The position numbers were made by a program, and so were the translations under genes. 64,000 nucleotides of DNA from Sphingomonas sp. PAMC 26621 (GTDB taxonomy: Bacteria > Pseudomonadota > Alphaproteobacteria > Sphingomonadales > Sphingomonadaceae). Each line of letters begins with the position of its first letter. The stretch's first letter is position 1. The stretch spans positions 62,001 through 126,000 of the forward strand of contig NZ_AIDW01000037.1 of the NCBI RefSeq assembly GCF_000251145.1, written 5' to 3'. Under the pieces are notes generated by a model. That model ran no database searches. It was not told the origin of the DNA and was given only the letters and a program-made list of their open reading frames with translations. This document shows, in pieces, positions 18,111-27,408 of this stretch.

Positions 18111-19901
18111 TCAACCGTGCCTGCCATCAAGAAAGCTAGGCTCCCGCCCTTCATACTGTCCAAACTCGACGAAATGAAGGAGCGGGTCGACGCCCGCCGC
18201 CGCCACGTCAGGGTAGCGGCGCAGATAGGAGGCCGGGTCAAAGCCGGCGCCGTCTGGCCGCTGGCTGATGGAGCGATACAGCTGCCTATCCTCGGGTGGT
18301 AAGCGATTTACCGCAGCGCGACGCACGCGCTCGGCTTTCTTCGAACGCCGCACTTGGTCGCCTACGGTCTTCTCGCGCAGACGCGCCAAAGTACGAATAA
18401 ATCGGTTGCCGGCCAGCGCTGTATTGTCGGGTGGCCCCCCATCGTCGTCCAACGCTCCACCATGCTGAACGCTGGCAAGCGCCTGCTGCGCGGCATGGCT
18501 GGCCGTCAGATGGGCAACGTGATTGAAATGCAGAGCCTTGTCGAGATGATCCGGCTGATAAGGGTACAACTCATAAGGGGCGGACGTCGGCAGGCCGTTA
18601 CAGATCGCTTCGATCTTGCCGGCTACATCCACGCAGTCGCTACTGTACTGAAGGATATAATGCGCGCGGGAACGGGCGGCATGCATGCCGAGTGACTTCG
18701 GCGTTACTGTGCGGATGACCTCCGCAAATTCCGCCGGATATTTCCACAAGAACGCATCCGGATAGACTAGGTCGCGGTTACTGGCGAAACGCGACAGATA
18801 ATTCTCGGGCATCAAGATCGGCAAGCCCGCGCCCATCACTTCAATCGTGGTGCGTGTGCAGCTCATGGGGAAGGAGCCGATAAACAGGTCGACCTCCTGA
18901 TCCACCAGCGTCCGCCATAGCGATGGCGTACCGGGGATGTGGACGAACCGCTCGGCATCGATGTCGTTGGCAGTCAGCCTGTCGCGGAGGGCGGCGAGTT
19001 CGGACGGGGAGATTTCGCCGATATGGATATGCCTGCCGTTCCGCCCTTTGAAGCGGTCCACCAGCATGTCTTGATAGGGATAGAGATAAAAATTGCTGAA
19101 TTTGTGATAGGCACCGGACGAACAGGTCGTCAGTTCCCCCGTCCGCACGAATTGCGAACCAACCCTGGTCACGTCGTTGTCGTGTACCGTCAGCGGAACG
19201 TAGACATTTCCACGAATGCCTTCATTGTTTCGGCAATTATAAAACCCGATATTATGCGGATCGACATGGACCGCACCCTCCATGTGGACTCCCACGCAGA
19301 TATTATGGTCGGAATGATGATAGAAAATAACTTTAGTTTTGTCGACAAACGGCCGCGCGGCAGCAATAGCCACTGGATCCTGATGATGATTGAGCAGGAA
19401 TATACGCGCCGGCGCGATGCGCAAAAACTGCTGGATTAGCCAGCCGAGCTTCTCTTGCGCCTCGCCCGGCGGACAGACGGAGATGACGGCACCCGAGGCG
19501 TCAATGTCTGACAGTTCGCGATCCTCCGACGACATGTCGTTCAGATAATCGGTCGCAATCACCGAACACTCGTAGCCGGGATGCGCTTTTACCAGATCGC
19601 CGACGACCAGCGAAGTAGCACCATATTTGTAGAGGCCGGTGCAGACAATAACCACACGCTTTTCGACCGGACGGAAGGGACTTTGCGCTAGCCGCGCTTC
19701 AAAAAAATGACGAAAGTAGCCGTCACCGATCAGTTCGCACAATTCGTCGATCTTACGCGAGCCAACCACTTCAACCGGCAATGACTGCTCGTTCGTAACC
19801 GAGATGATGAAACGTTTCAAATTATCGAGTGCATCGGAATATTCTCCGCAAACAACCTTCTTCCCTACTTCCGACTTTAACTCATAGAAACTCGAGTACA
19901 T
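18111..19901 (-). CDS. Large glycosyltransferase-like protein with one C-terminal repeat module
   Basis: A 596-residue protein. Readable landmarks are VVIVCTGLYKYGATSLVVGDL (about 85), ARIFLLNHHQDP, VIFYHHSDHNICVG, HVDPHNIGFYNC, and a GT-B-like donor region VDLFIGSFP...RTTIEVMGAGLPILMPENYLSRF (about 345-375). Residues 540-590 carry one FDPASYLRRYPDVAAAGVDPLLHF...GQYEGREP module. It is a clear paralogue of the first half of the 1038-residue protein at 30579-33695. I prefer the ATG at 19901 because GGAGAG lies six bases upstream; another ATG at 19922 is in frame. It is the last gene of the long minus-strand operon, 42 bases after the ligase gene. Confidence 0.65.
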   Translation of the reverse strand: MYSSFYELKSEVGKKVVCGEYSDALDNLKRFIISVTNEQSLPVEVVGSRKIDELCELIGDGYFRHFFEARLAQSPFRPVEKRVVIVCTGLYKYGATSLVVGDLVKAHPGYECSVIATDYLNDMSSEDRELSDIDASGAVISVCPPGEAQEKLGWLIQQFLRIAPARIFLLNHHQDPVAIAAARPFVDKTKVIFYHHSDHNICVGVHMEGAVHVDPHNIGFYNCRNNEGIRGNVYVPLTVHDNDVTRVGSQFVRTGELTTCSSGAYHKFSNFYLYPYQDMLVDRFKGRNGRHIHIGEISPSELAALRDRLTANDIDAERFVHIPGTPSLWRTLVDQEVDLFIGSFPMSCTRTTIEVMGAGLPILMPENYLSRFASNRDLVYPDAFLWKYPAEFAEVIRTVTPKSLGMHAARSRAHYILQYSSDCVDVAGKIEAICNGLPTSAPYELYPYQPDHLDKALHFNHVAHLTASHAAQQALASVQHGGALDDDGGPPDNTALAGNRFIRTLARLREKTVGDQVRRSKKAERVRRAAVNRLPPEDRQLYRSISQRPDGAGFDPASYLRRYPDVAAAGVDPLLHFVEFGQYEGREPSFLDGRHG

Positions 19902-19943
19902 TATACTCTCCGGGACTGACATCAGGGATGGAAGGGGCGGGAC

Positions 19944-21281
19944 TTACTTCCGAACTTTTTTCTGCCGGACTGAATTAAAGCTTTCGGTGGAAATAATGAC
20001 CTTCGACGGTGCCTTGTACGAGGTCAGCGTGGCGAGGCAGGCTGCGCGGATACGTTTCTTGAGCACGTCCACTTCTTCCGGTTCGCGCAAACGCACTTTG
20101 GCGACGACAATTTGGCCCAAGATATTGTGCGCTTCGCCAAACACGGCGGTATCCTCGATATTGTCAAGACCCATGATGACGTTCTCGACCTCGACTGGAT
20201 AGACCTTCTGACCGCCGACATTGATAATGTCAGTGACACGGCCGAGAATCTTAAACCATTCGCCGTCAACGATAACCTCGTCTTGGGTGTTGAACCAGCC
20301 ATCGTCGTCAAAGCCGCTCTTTGCGTTCAGATAGCCTTCCATGCGGTAATCCGACTTGATCCAGAGGATGTTTTCGCGAACCTGCGTCTGAAAGCCCTGC
20401 CCACCGATCCGCAGCCACAAAGATCCGTCGGGGCGTGATTGCGAATGCAGCACGCCGACCTCCGACAGACCATAAGTCTGTTGCAGGACGACGCCGGGAA
20501 ACGCTTTTTGCAAACGGTCGAGCGTGCCTTGCGGCATAACTTCCGTGCCATAGGTAATGCGTCTTAAAGACGACAGATCGTGGGTCTCGTGCCCACGCAA
20601 CAACAGCAGCAGGTTGAGAAAAGACGGCGTTACCGGCAGAAGCTCAACCTTGTACGTCTCGATCGCGCTGCACAGCATCGGGATTGATCGATCGTCGATG
20701 GTTACGAGTGTGCCTAGGCTCGATGTTATTGCCAGTATCGTATTTATGCCGCCAAAGTGGTCGATCATAAGAAACGGAATGGTAACAAGCGGACTGCGCT
20801 GCTTGTGGAATTTCTCCGCCACGCGTTCAAAATCATGCAGGATCGCCTTGGGCGCGCCCGTCGACCCGGAGCTGAACAGGATAAGGCCGGCATGCCCCTT
20901 GGTCAGGAAGCCATCGAGCAGATCATTCTGCACCGCAATCGCCTTCGACACGATCTCGAACGACTGGCCGTGCTCGTCGAAGGAGACGAGCCAGTCCGAC
21001 CCGCAGACCTGCAACGCCACATCTTCCTCAACCACCGACTGTCGGCTGAGCGGGATGACGAGGCACTTTTGGATTGCCAGCGCCAGCAGCATGCAGAAGA
21101 CTTCCGGCGAATAATCGCCCACGACGACCACCTTCTGGCCGGCGGCGATCTTCCTTGCCGCGAGCTCAGCGCCGAAGCCCTCCACCAGCCCACACACCTG
21201 ACCATAGCTCACCTTGCGCCCGTTATGGACGAAGGCGACAGTTTCCGCATGATCGCGGAAGCGATCGATGAGCCAGTTCAC
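19944..21281 (-). CDS. AMP-dependent acyl/aryl ligase (adenylate-forming enzyme)
   Basis: Predicted to adenylate a carboxylic acid and load it on CoA or on the neighbouring carrier protein. The 445-residue protein has the adenylation P-loop ILFSSGSTGAPKA (about 135), the A5 motif QTYGLSEVGV (about 290), the hinge region WFKILGRVTDIINVGGQKVYPVEVE and a C-terminal lysine in SVRQKKVRK. It is shorter than typical acyl-CoA ligases (about 500-550) but all core motifs are present. Its start overlaps the acyl carrier protein stop by four bases, which supports a carrier-protein partnership. The acid is unknown. Confidence 0.85.
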   Translation of the reverse strand: MNWLIDRFRDHAETVAFVHNGRKVSYGQVCGLVEGFGAELAARKIAAGQKVVVVGDYSPEVFCMLLALAIQKCLVIPLSRQSVVEEDVALQVCGSDWLVSFDEHGQSFEIVSKAIAVQNDLLDGFLTKGHAGLILFSSGSTGAPKAILHDFERVAEKFHKQRSPLVTIPFLMIDHFGGINTILAITSSLGTLVTIDDRSIPMLCSAIETYKVELLPVTPSFLNLLLLLRGHETHDLSSLRRITYGTEVMPQGTLDRLQKAFPGVVLQQTYGLSEVGVLHSQSRPDGSLWLRIGGQGFQTQVRENILWIKSDYRMEGYLNAKSGFDDDGWFNTQDEVIVDGEWFKILGRVTDIINVGGQKVYPVEVENVIMGLDNIEDTAVFGEAHNILGQIVVAKVRLREPEEVDVLKKRIRAACLATLTSYKAPSKVIISTESFNSVRQKKVRK

Positions 21282-21520
21282 GCCCGGCCCTCAAGTAATT
21301 CCTTCATCACCAACTTGATGAGCGCATAGGAGGTGAGCTCGCCAGCTTCCTCATCCGGCACCGAAACGCCGAACTCTTCCTCCAGGGAGAGGATGAGGTC
21401 CATATGCTTGATGGAGTCCCACTTCTCGATCGTGTCCATGCTCGAATCATCATCAATGTCTGCTGGATCGATCTCCAGCACCGTTGCGATAACTGACTTC
21501 AGTTTCGTTTCATCCAACAC
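21278..21520 (-). CDS. Acyl carrier protein
   Basis: An 80-residue carrier protein. The phosphopantetheine attachment serine sits in KWDSIKHMDLI at about residue 36, in the typical position at the start of helix 2, followed by an acidic LSLEEEFGV helix. It overlaps the FkbH-like gene upstream by 11 bases and the ligase gene downstream by four bases. With the FkbH-like protein it forms the usual FkbH/ACP pair seen in glyceryl- or lactyl-loading modules. It is one of two carrier proteins in this operon and clearly not the housekeeping fatty-acid ACP. Confidence 0.9.
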   Translation of the reverse strand: MLDETKLKSVIATVLEIDPADIDDDSSMDTIEKWDSIKHMDLILSLEEEFGVSVPDEEAGELTSYALIKLVMKELLEGRA

Positions 21521-23315
21521 AGGTCACCTTTATCCACGGGGATTTCTGATCTTTGAGCCGGTCGACGGTGGAGAGGTAGCTACGCCGCTGCGCCGCCTCG
21601 TCCTCCGCCTCGATCTCGAAGCCGAGGCGATCGAAGATGCGCTCGACCAGCACATTCTTGGCCGTCCTGATGTATCGGCCCCGTATCTTCAAGTGGCCCC
21701 GCGCCGCCGCATCGACGGCGATGGTCGACCAAATCGCTTCCTCGACGCCTCGCCCTATTACCCGGCAACTCATCAGAAACGCCTCTACATCAGCCGCGTC
21801 GCTGGAATAGTCCATCACAATCACAGCGGTTAGCCCGGCGCTGCCGAACTTGTCCTCCACCACGACGGAATAGACGCATCGTTCGGCGCTGGTCATGGCA
21901 GCAGCCACTTCGCCGGGAGTGTAACGACGCGTCGTCGTGTTGAACTGGTTGGACTTCTGGCTCAACTCACTGATGCGCAACTGGTCGCGCTCGCTGTTGC
22001 GGGCGATGTGGATGCGCAAGTCCAGCGAGGCAAGATATTCCTCCTGCGAGGAGAACTGGGCGCGCGTATTCTCGGCTGACAATTTCTGCTTATATTGTTG
22101 CGACTTGGCTTGGCTTTCCGCGCTCACCCCGCCAGATAAGAACAACGCCTTAATTTGCTCGATCACCTGCGGATAGTCGGTCAGGTTAGTCGGCACCTGG
22201 ACTGTGCGCACACTGGGCACCTGTGACCGCACCCCCTCCAGCTCATAAGTAGAATCGTCGAGGAACACGATGCTGTCCAGGCCTACGTTCAGCTCCGCGG
22301 AAATGGCGCGAAGGTTGCTGGATTTGTCGTCCCAGTTGATCTTGCAGATCGTCAAATTTTCGGCGCGGATCGGCATGTCGGGGTGGTTGGCCAGAACCTC
22401 CTCAACATCCGCGGGATTATTCTTGGTACATAAGCACAGCACTGCGCCGGCTTGCTCAAGCGCGAGCAGCTCTTGCTGGGCGCGCCAGAACACGCTGCCG
22501 GGATATTCGAACGGCGACAGTTTGATGCCGTCGAGCAAATCTTCCCCGATCACGCCGCCCCAGAGGGTGTTGTCGCAATCGAGTGCCAAAACTTTGTAAA
22601 AGTAGCGGCCATAGCCCCGGGTTGCGGCCATGATCCCGCGCCCGATCTCGTCGAGCATCGCGATGGAATAGGGCGCCTTGGCTTGCGCGTAGAAGCGTCG
22701 GTCAATCAGCGCTCGCAGGCCCACGTTGGCCGCGAACGCTTGAAAATCGACCAGCGATGCGTTGGAGAACTCGTCGACGACACCTTTCAGTGCTGCGCGG
22801 AACGCGTCCAGCGCGCCGGCGACGGCATCCTGCCCGATGACCTGCACCATTGGCTCGGCGCGATGCATGCCAGCCACCAGGACCTGCGGCACATCAGGGC
22901 AGCTGGAAAGCGCCACTCGATATTGCTCGGCAAGATTGCGCCCTACCTGATCGACGGTCACGGGATCAATACCGGCGCTCAGTTGCGCCTCGAACGCAGG
23001 TTGGAGATTGTCGAAGAAGGGGATCGCCAGGATATAGTCAACGCAGTTCTGCCCGAACGCCAGAAAATCGGGCAGCAGCGCGTCATAGCCGCCCATCACA
23101 ACTTTCAGCCTCACCCCCGCCACTAGCGCATGACGCCGCAGATAGAGAGCGAGCCGGTCGACCTGCACATTGGATGCGACTCCGATGGTCCGCTCCGTCA
23201 ACGTACCATCGGCCTTCTCCAGCCCCGACACCGCCTTCTGCACCTGAAGGAAACTCGCCGCTGGATCAGTCAGCACCGCGCGCAGCGCGTTCAGTTCGGC
23301 CGGGTCAGCCATCAC
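21510..23315 (-). CDS. FkbH-like HAD-IIIC family protein
   Basis: A 601-residue protein of the FkbH family. FkbH enzymes take 1,3-bisphosphoglycerate and load a dephosphorylated glyceryl unit on an acyl carrier protein. The HAD motif LALDCDNTLWGGVIGEDL is at about residues 230-250, preceded by an N-terminal domain of unclear fold; LCTKNNPADVEEV and IVFLDDSTYE follow; the C-terminal third carries the typical LSQKSNQFNTTTRRY block and a GNAT-like end. The two methionines at 23315 and 23312 both fit as starts and overlap the end of the MaoC-SDR gene. Several FkbH relatives in glycan clusters use other substrates, so the acyl unit is not certain. Confidence 0.88.
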   Translation of the reverse strand: MMADPAELNALRAVLTDPAASFLQVQKAVSGLEKADGTLTERTIGVASNVQVDRLALYLRRHALVAGVRLKVVMGGYDALLPDFLAFGQNCVDYILAIPFFDNLQPAFEAQLSAGIDPVTVDQVGRNLAEQYRVALSSCPDVPQVLVAGMHRAEPMVQVIGQDAVAGALDAFRAALKGVVDEFSNASLVDFQAFAANVGLRALIDRRFYAQAKAPYSIAMLDEIGRGIMAATRGYGRYFYKVLALDCDNTLWGGVIGEDLLDGIKLSPFEYPGSVFWRAQQELLALEQAGAVLCLCTKNNPADVEEVLANHPDMPIRAENLTICKINWDDKSSNLRAISAELNVGLDSIVFLDDSTYELEGVRSQVPSVRTVQVPTNLTDYPQVIEQIKALFLSGGVSAESQAKSQQYKQKLSAENTRAQFSSQEEYLASLDLRIHIARNSERDQLRISELSQKSNQFNTTTRRYTPGEVAAAMTSAERCVYSVVVEDKFGSAGLTAVIVMDYSSDAADVEAFLMSCRVIGRGVEEAIWSTIAVDAAARGHLKIRGRYIRTAKNVLVERIFDRLGFEIEAEDEAAQRRSYLSTVDRLKDQKSPWIKVTCVG

Positions 23316-24496
23316 ATCGAAGACCCCCCGTTTACGGAAAGACTATGGCCGTTGATGTACGCCGCCTCGTCGGATGCGAGAAACGCAACCGCAGCAGCCA
23401 CATCTTCCGGAGTAGACAGCCGCCGCAGGGGCGTCTGCCGGGCGATCATCAGCTGCATCTTCTCGGATATATCGCCGATCAGCGCGGTTTCGGTCATGCC
23501 CGGCGCGATGCTGTTCACCGTGACCCCTAAGGGGCCGTATTCGGCGGCCATTTGGCGAGACAGCGCAGCCAGCGCGGACTTGGCGACGGAATAGGCGGTC
23601 CAGCCGGGCGTTGGGTTGGATTCAACTACCTGCGACGTGATATTGACGATGCGACCGAAGCCCGCCGCGCTCATATGCGCGAAGCAGGCGGTCGATATCT
23701 CGAAGGCACCTCGCAGCTGAACGTCCAGATGCTTCTGGACGTCGGACCACTCCACCGCCGTCAGCGGCTTGGGCCCGATAGCGGGCGAGGCATTGTTGAC
23801 GAGAACGCTAACGCCGCCGAACGCGTTGACGCACGCTTTGACGACGGCCTCCCCGACACCCGCCCGGCTCGCATCGCCCTGCACGGCCAGCGCTTTGCCG
23901 CCCGCCGCCTGAAGCTCCGCGACGAGGCGATCGGCGCGGTCGCGTGACCGGGCATAGGTTACGACGACGGCATAGCCATCGGCGCTCAGTCGGCGGGAAA
24001 TCGCACCGCCGATGCCCCCCGCGCCACCGGTTACGATAGCAACCTTGGCCGCCACGGGCGCGACGGGGGACGCCTGCACCTTCGTCGCGAGCACCTTAAC
24101 CTTCGCATGGCCGGAGAGGATGATCTCGTCATTCTGGTTGGTAATCGTCGTTTCCAGCTCCAGGAGGCGATCCCGGTCGTGCTTCTTCAGCACGGTGCAG
24201 GCGATGACAAGGTCGTCACCCAGCCGCACGGGCTTGCGGAACTCCATATTCTGCGACACCCAAAGGGCGCCGGGACCTGGCAACTTCGTTCCGATGACCG
24301 TCGAGATGAAGCTGGCACCAAGCATGCCGTGGACCACGATATCCTTGAACGGCGTAGTCTCGGCATAGTCGCGGTCGACATGGAGTGGATTATTGTCCCC
24401 CGTCATGTCGACAAACCGCTGCACATCCTCTTCGCCGATATGCTTTGACAAGGTGCGGACATCGCCGACGGAAATGGCGTCGAAATTGGAAAACAT
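23312..24496 (-). CDS. MaoC-type (R)-hydratase fused to 3-oxoacyl-ACP reductase
   Basis: A 394-residue two-domain protein. Residues 1-140 are a hot-dog fold hydratase with the hydratase-2 signature: DNNPLHVDRDYA, then DIVVHGMLG. Residues 150-394 are an SDR of FabG type with TGGAGGIGGAI, NNASP, the serine in NITSQ and the YSVAK catalytic pair, ending in the family tail INGHSLSVNGG. Together the two activities would interconvert 3-oxoacyl, 3-hydroxyacyl and 2-enoyl thioesters. The ATG at 24496 lies two bases after the KAS III stop. The fusion in an operon with KAS III and two ACPs suggests a dedicated short acyl chain rather than housekeeping lipid synthesis. Confidence 0.88.
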   Translation of the reverse strand: MFSNFDAISVGDVRTLSKHIGEEDVQRFVDMTGDNNPLHVDRDYAETTPFKDIVVHGMLGASFISTVIGTKLPGPGALWVSQNMEFRKPVRLGDDLVIACTVLKKHDRDRLLELETTITNQNDEIILSGHAKVKVLATKVQASPVAPVAAKVAIVTGGAGGIGGAISRRLSADGYAVVVTYARSRDRADRLVAELQAAGGKALAVQGDASRAGVGEAVVKACVNAFGGVSVLVNNASPAIGPKPLTAVEWSDVQKHLDVQLRGAFEISTACFAHMSAAGFGRIVNITSQVVESNPTPGWTAYSVAKSALAALSRQMAAEYGPLGVTVNSIAPGMTETALIGDISEKMQLMIARQTPLRRLSTPEDVAAAVAFLASDEAAYINGHSLSVNGGSSM

Positions 24497-24498
24497 GC

Positions 24499-25563
24499 TC
24501 AATTCGTGCCTGCATTGCTGATGTTGGACCAGCGCCACACGCTAGCGCCGAAGTTGAAGCCTGCGCCCACGGCAGCGATAACGACGCTGTCGCCCTGCTT
24601 CATCTTGCCCGCGCTGACCGCTTCGCTGAGCGCGATTGGGACCGAGGCGGCACCCGAATTACCGACCCGCTCAACATTGGTGTAGGTGGACGCCATATCG
24701 CGGCCGAGTTTTCGTACCAAATATTGAATCAGCTTGAGGTTGGCTTGATGGAAAATGAAGAAGTCGGCGGTCTTCGGCTCTATCCCCGACTTCTGGCATG
24801 CCGCCTTCACGACCCTAGGCAGATGTGTAATCGCCTGCTTCCAGGTTGCGATCCCGTTCAGTTCCATCGTGTCGATGGACGGGTCGAACGGGCGGTCTGG
24901 CCGGGTCCAGGTCGATCCGCCGCCCCGTACGCGGACCGCTTCATAATTGGAGCTATCCGTGTGGAATGCCGAAGCGACGATGCCTGCGCCCGGCCGGCGG
25001 CCGAGGATCACCGCGCCCGCGCCATCGCTGTGATAGATCGCCGCGTCTGCATTGCTTCGCGAAATGAAGCGGCTGTTCATCTCCACCCCGATGACGAGCG
25101 CGTTGCGGAGGTCAGGATCGAGCCGCATCCGGTCGCTGGCAACCGTCAACCCGGTCACGAAGCCTGCGCAATTGGCCTGCACATCAAGCATCTGCCCGCC
25201 GGTCACGCCCAGATCGGCGTGGATCTTCGCGGCTAGGGCCGGAAATCGATAGTCGGCAGAAAAAGTACAGCAAACGATCATGTCGATGTCCGAGGCATCG
25301 ATTCCGGCGCTCGCCATCGCATCGCGCGCCGCGCTGAGCGACAGGCCGGAGGCTGTCTCGTCAGGCGCCGCGAGATAGCGGCGCTCAATGCCTGTTTTTT
25401 CGAGGATCCACTCGGGCGTGATGTCGAGATTGGCGCAGAGAGTTTCGTTATCCTCGACCAGAGAACCCAAGCGGTGGCCAACCCCAATAATGGCGACGCC
25501 GCTACCTTCCTTCGCCTCATTCGGGGCGGACTGAAGCGCCCCTTCATGCTCTGTCACAATCAC
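24499..25563 (-). CDS. 3-oxoacyl-ACP synthase III (FabH-like)
   Basis: Condensing enzyme of 354 residues that would extend an acyl-CoA starter with malonyl-ACP. The catalytic triad is visible: Cys in QANCAGFVTG (about 130), His in FHQANLKL (about 275), Asn in VGNSGAASVP (about 305). The N-terminal motif GIERRYLA, typical of this clade, is present. It lies between the MBL gene (45 bases upstream) and the MaoC-SDR gene (two bases downstream). KAS III enzymes also make the hydroxybutyryl group on sugars in Pseudomonas viosamine islands, a useful comparison. Substrate chain length is unknown. Confidence 0.9.
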   Translation of the reverse strand: MIVTEHEGALQSAPNEAKEGSGVAIIGVGHRLGSLVEDNETLCANLDITPEWILEKTGIERRYLAAPDETASGLSLSAARDAMASAGIDASDIDMIVCCTFSADYRFPALAAKIHADLGVTGGQMLDVQANCAGFVTGLTVASDRMRLDPDLRNALVIGVEMNSRFISRSNADAAIYHSDGAGAVILGRRPGAGIVASAFHTDSSNYEAVRVRGGGSTWTRPDRPFDPSIDTMELNGIATWKQAITHLPRVVKAACQKSGIEPKTADFFIFHQANLKLIQYLVRKLGRDMASTYTNVERVGNSGAASVPIALSEAVSAGKMKQGDSVVIAAVGAGFNFGASVWRWSNISNAGTN

Positions 25564-25608
25564 ACATCCTAAATAAATTCGTAGACCCGGATATTATAGC
25601 GTTCTTGT

Positions 25609-26289
25609 TTAAACGCTTATCGTTTGATCCTCGGCCCTGAGAAAATCTCGAAGCGCGCGATTGCCGGATTTTATGGAACCGAACAGGGCAGTTCTCCCGT
25701 GACCGGGACAGATCAGAATGTTGTCCGGTATCTCCTTCATCGCCTCTGCTAGGCTTTTGCGCAGCAGTTCGGGCACCTCGCCCGGCGTTTTTGAAAGACC
25801 GATGCCGGAGGCATAGAGGCTGTCGCCCGTGAAACAGGCATTGCCGATGGAGATGAAACAACTGCCCGGCGTATGCCCCGGTACATGCCGATAGCGCACC
25901 ACAATATCGCCCACGGAAAACTCGCCCGACACGCCATCGAAAACGGAGAAGCGCGGCGTCTTCACGCGGGAGGTGAGCTTGAACGCCATCAACAGGAAGT
26001 TCGCGGTCTTGGCGATCTTTAAATCCTGTGCGTGTATGTGAACATCTAGCGCGTAACGATCCTGAAATATCGCCGCTGACCCCATATGGTCGAAATGACC
26101 GTGAGTGCATACCACCGCTTTCAGTAGGCCACCGACACTGGCGACGGCCTCGGACAGCGCATCTGCGTCCAGGCCTGTGTCGACGAGGATCAGATCGCCG
26201 GTGGTAGAGTCACGCCAGAGATAGCTATTCGACGGAAACTCGCCAGCGTGAACCTGCCAGATATTGTCAGATATCTGACAGAAGGTCAT
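25609..26289 (-). CDS. Metallo-beta-lactamase-fold hydrolase
   Basis: A 226-residue hydrolase of the glyoxalase II-like MBL group. The metal-binding motif THGHFDHMG is at about residues 62-70, with further ligands in HVPGHTPGS, TGDSLYASG and CPGHGRTAL. It is within the acyl operon: its ATG overlaps the stop of the upstream SDR by one base. A thioesterase or editing role on an ACP-bound or CoA-bound intermediate would fit the setting, but MBL proteins have very broad substrates and this is inference. Confidence 0.82.
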   Translation of the reverse strand: MTFCQISDNIWQVHAGEFPSNSYLWRDSTTGDLILVDTGLDADALSEAVASVGGLLKAVVCTHGHFDHMGSAAIFQDRYALDVHIHAQDLKIAKTANFLLMAFKLTSRVKTPRFSVFDGVSGEFSVGDIVVRYRHVPGHTPGSCFISIGNACFTGDSLYASGIGLSKTPGEVPELLRKSLAEAMKEIPDNILICPGHGRTALFGSIKSGNRALRDFLRAEDQTISV

Positions 26290-26999
26290 TAATTGACCCC
26301 GCCGATGAAAATGGTCTGCGCGGTGATATAGGAGCTGCGTTCCATGGAAAAAAAGTCGATGACGTTCAGGATATCGTCGATCTTCGCGAAGCGCGGGATG
26401 GGCAGCCCTGAGATGATCTCCTCGATTTTATCACGCGGCAATTGGGCAAGCATGCTGCTGTCGATGGCAGTGATACCTACTGTATTGCACGTCACATTGA
26501 ACGAGCCGAACTCCTTAGCCATCACATTTGCGAGGGTGCTGAGCCCGGCCTTGGTCGCCGCATAAACGGAATCGCCGATCGGCTCGAGGCTTGCGGCCAT
26601 GGATCCGATGTTGATGATACGGCCCCACTTGGTCTTGCGCATGAACTTCGCCGCCTCTCGCGAGACTAGGAACGGTGCAAGCAGGTTCACATTGACCATC
26701 GCCTGCGCGGCGGCGGGCGGCATGATCATGGAGTATTGCGAGGTCAGTACCGCGGCATTGTTGACGACAATGTCGATTTTGCTCGTATGTTTGCGAATTT
26801 GCGCAAAAGCATCGGTGATCGCAGACGTGTCGGCCAAGTCCACGGCAAAATGCGTGTACTTCGAATGATCGATGCTGGGATCGCCACGTGCAAGACCCAC
26901 CACGGCACCGCCCTGATCAAGAATGTGCAGTGCGATGTCACGGCCCACACCACGCGTGCAACCGGTCACAATAGCGGTTTTGTCGAAATATATGCTCAT
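26289..26999 (-). CDS. Short-chain dehydrogenase/reductase of the acyl operon
   Basis: NAD(P)-dependent oxidoreductase of 236 residues. It has the cofactor motif VTGCTRGVGRDIA at the N-terminus, VVNNAAVL, the catalytic serine in INIGSMAAS and the YAATKAG pair at about residue 150. Its start overlaps the carrier-protein stop by four bases, so it is translationally coupled. It could reduce a 3-oxoacyl thioester on that carrier protein. It is a second reductase in addition to the MaoC-SDR fusion, so the two may act on different intermediates. Confidence 0.85.
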   Translation of the reverse strand: MSIYFDKTAIVTGCTRGVGRDIALHILDQGGAVVGLARGDPSIDHSKYTHFAVDLADTSAITDAFAQIRKHTSKIDIVVNNAAVLTSQYSMIMPPAAAQAMVNVNLLAPFLVSREAAKFMRKTKWGRIINIGSMAASLEPIGDSVYAATKAGLSTLANVMAKEFGSFNVTCNTVGITAIDSSMLAQLPRDKIEEIISGLPIPRFAKIDDILNVIDFFSMERSSYITAQTIFIGGVN

Positions 27000-27298
27000 C
27001 GGTCACTTTGCAGCAGTTCGACGATATAATCTATCAGCGTCCCTACGGTATCGAAAGGTGAAGGCTGACGGCTCATCGCGCGATCGTCGGTTAACGCAAT
27101 CGGCATTTCGAATTCGCTACCGACTTCCGTCTCGACATCGACGATGACGGACACCAAAGCCAGAGAGTCTATCATGGAATCGCTACCAAACAAGACCGAC
27201 TCCCGGTCTAGCGCGATTTGCTCGCCGTCCGCCTGCTCCTCGTTAAGGTTAATTAGTGCTTCAAAAACAATCGCCTTAACTTTGTTCTCAAGATCCAT
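26996..27298 (-). CDS. Second acyl carrier protein
   Basis: A 100-residue acidic carrier-type protein. The likely phosphopantetheine serine is in MIDSLALV (D-S-L motif, about residue 48), followed by a helix VIVDVETEVG. It is longer and more divergent than the 80-residue ACP of the same operon. The ATG at 27298 fits best; one six codons upstream (27316) is also possible. It lies about 110 bases after the GNAT stop and overlaps the SDR start by four bases. Confidence 0.78.
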   Translation of the reverse strand: MDLENKVKAIVFEALINLNEEQADGEQIALDRESVLFGSDSMIDSLALVSVIVDVETEVGSEFEMPIALTDDRAMSRQPSPFDTVGTLIDYIVELLQSDR

Positions 27299-27408
27299 TT
27301 CTTTTCCAAACTCCACCTCGCCGCGACATACAGCGATCCTCCCCCCGATCAGGGGCCAGTTATCCGATTTACGATTCCTTTAGACTTTATCCCCGCCCAA
27401 GGGCAACC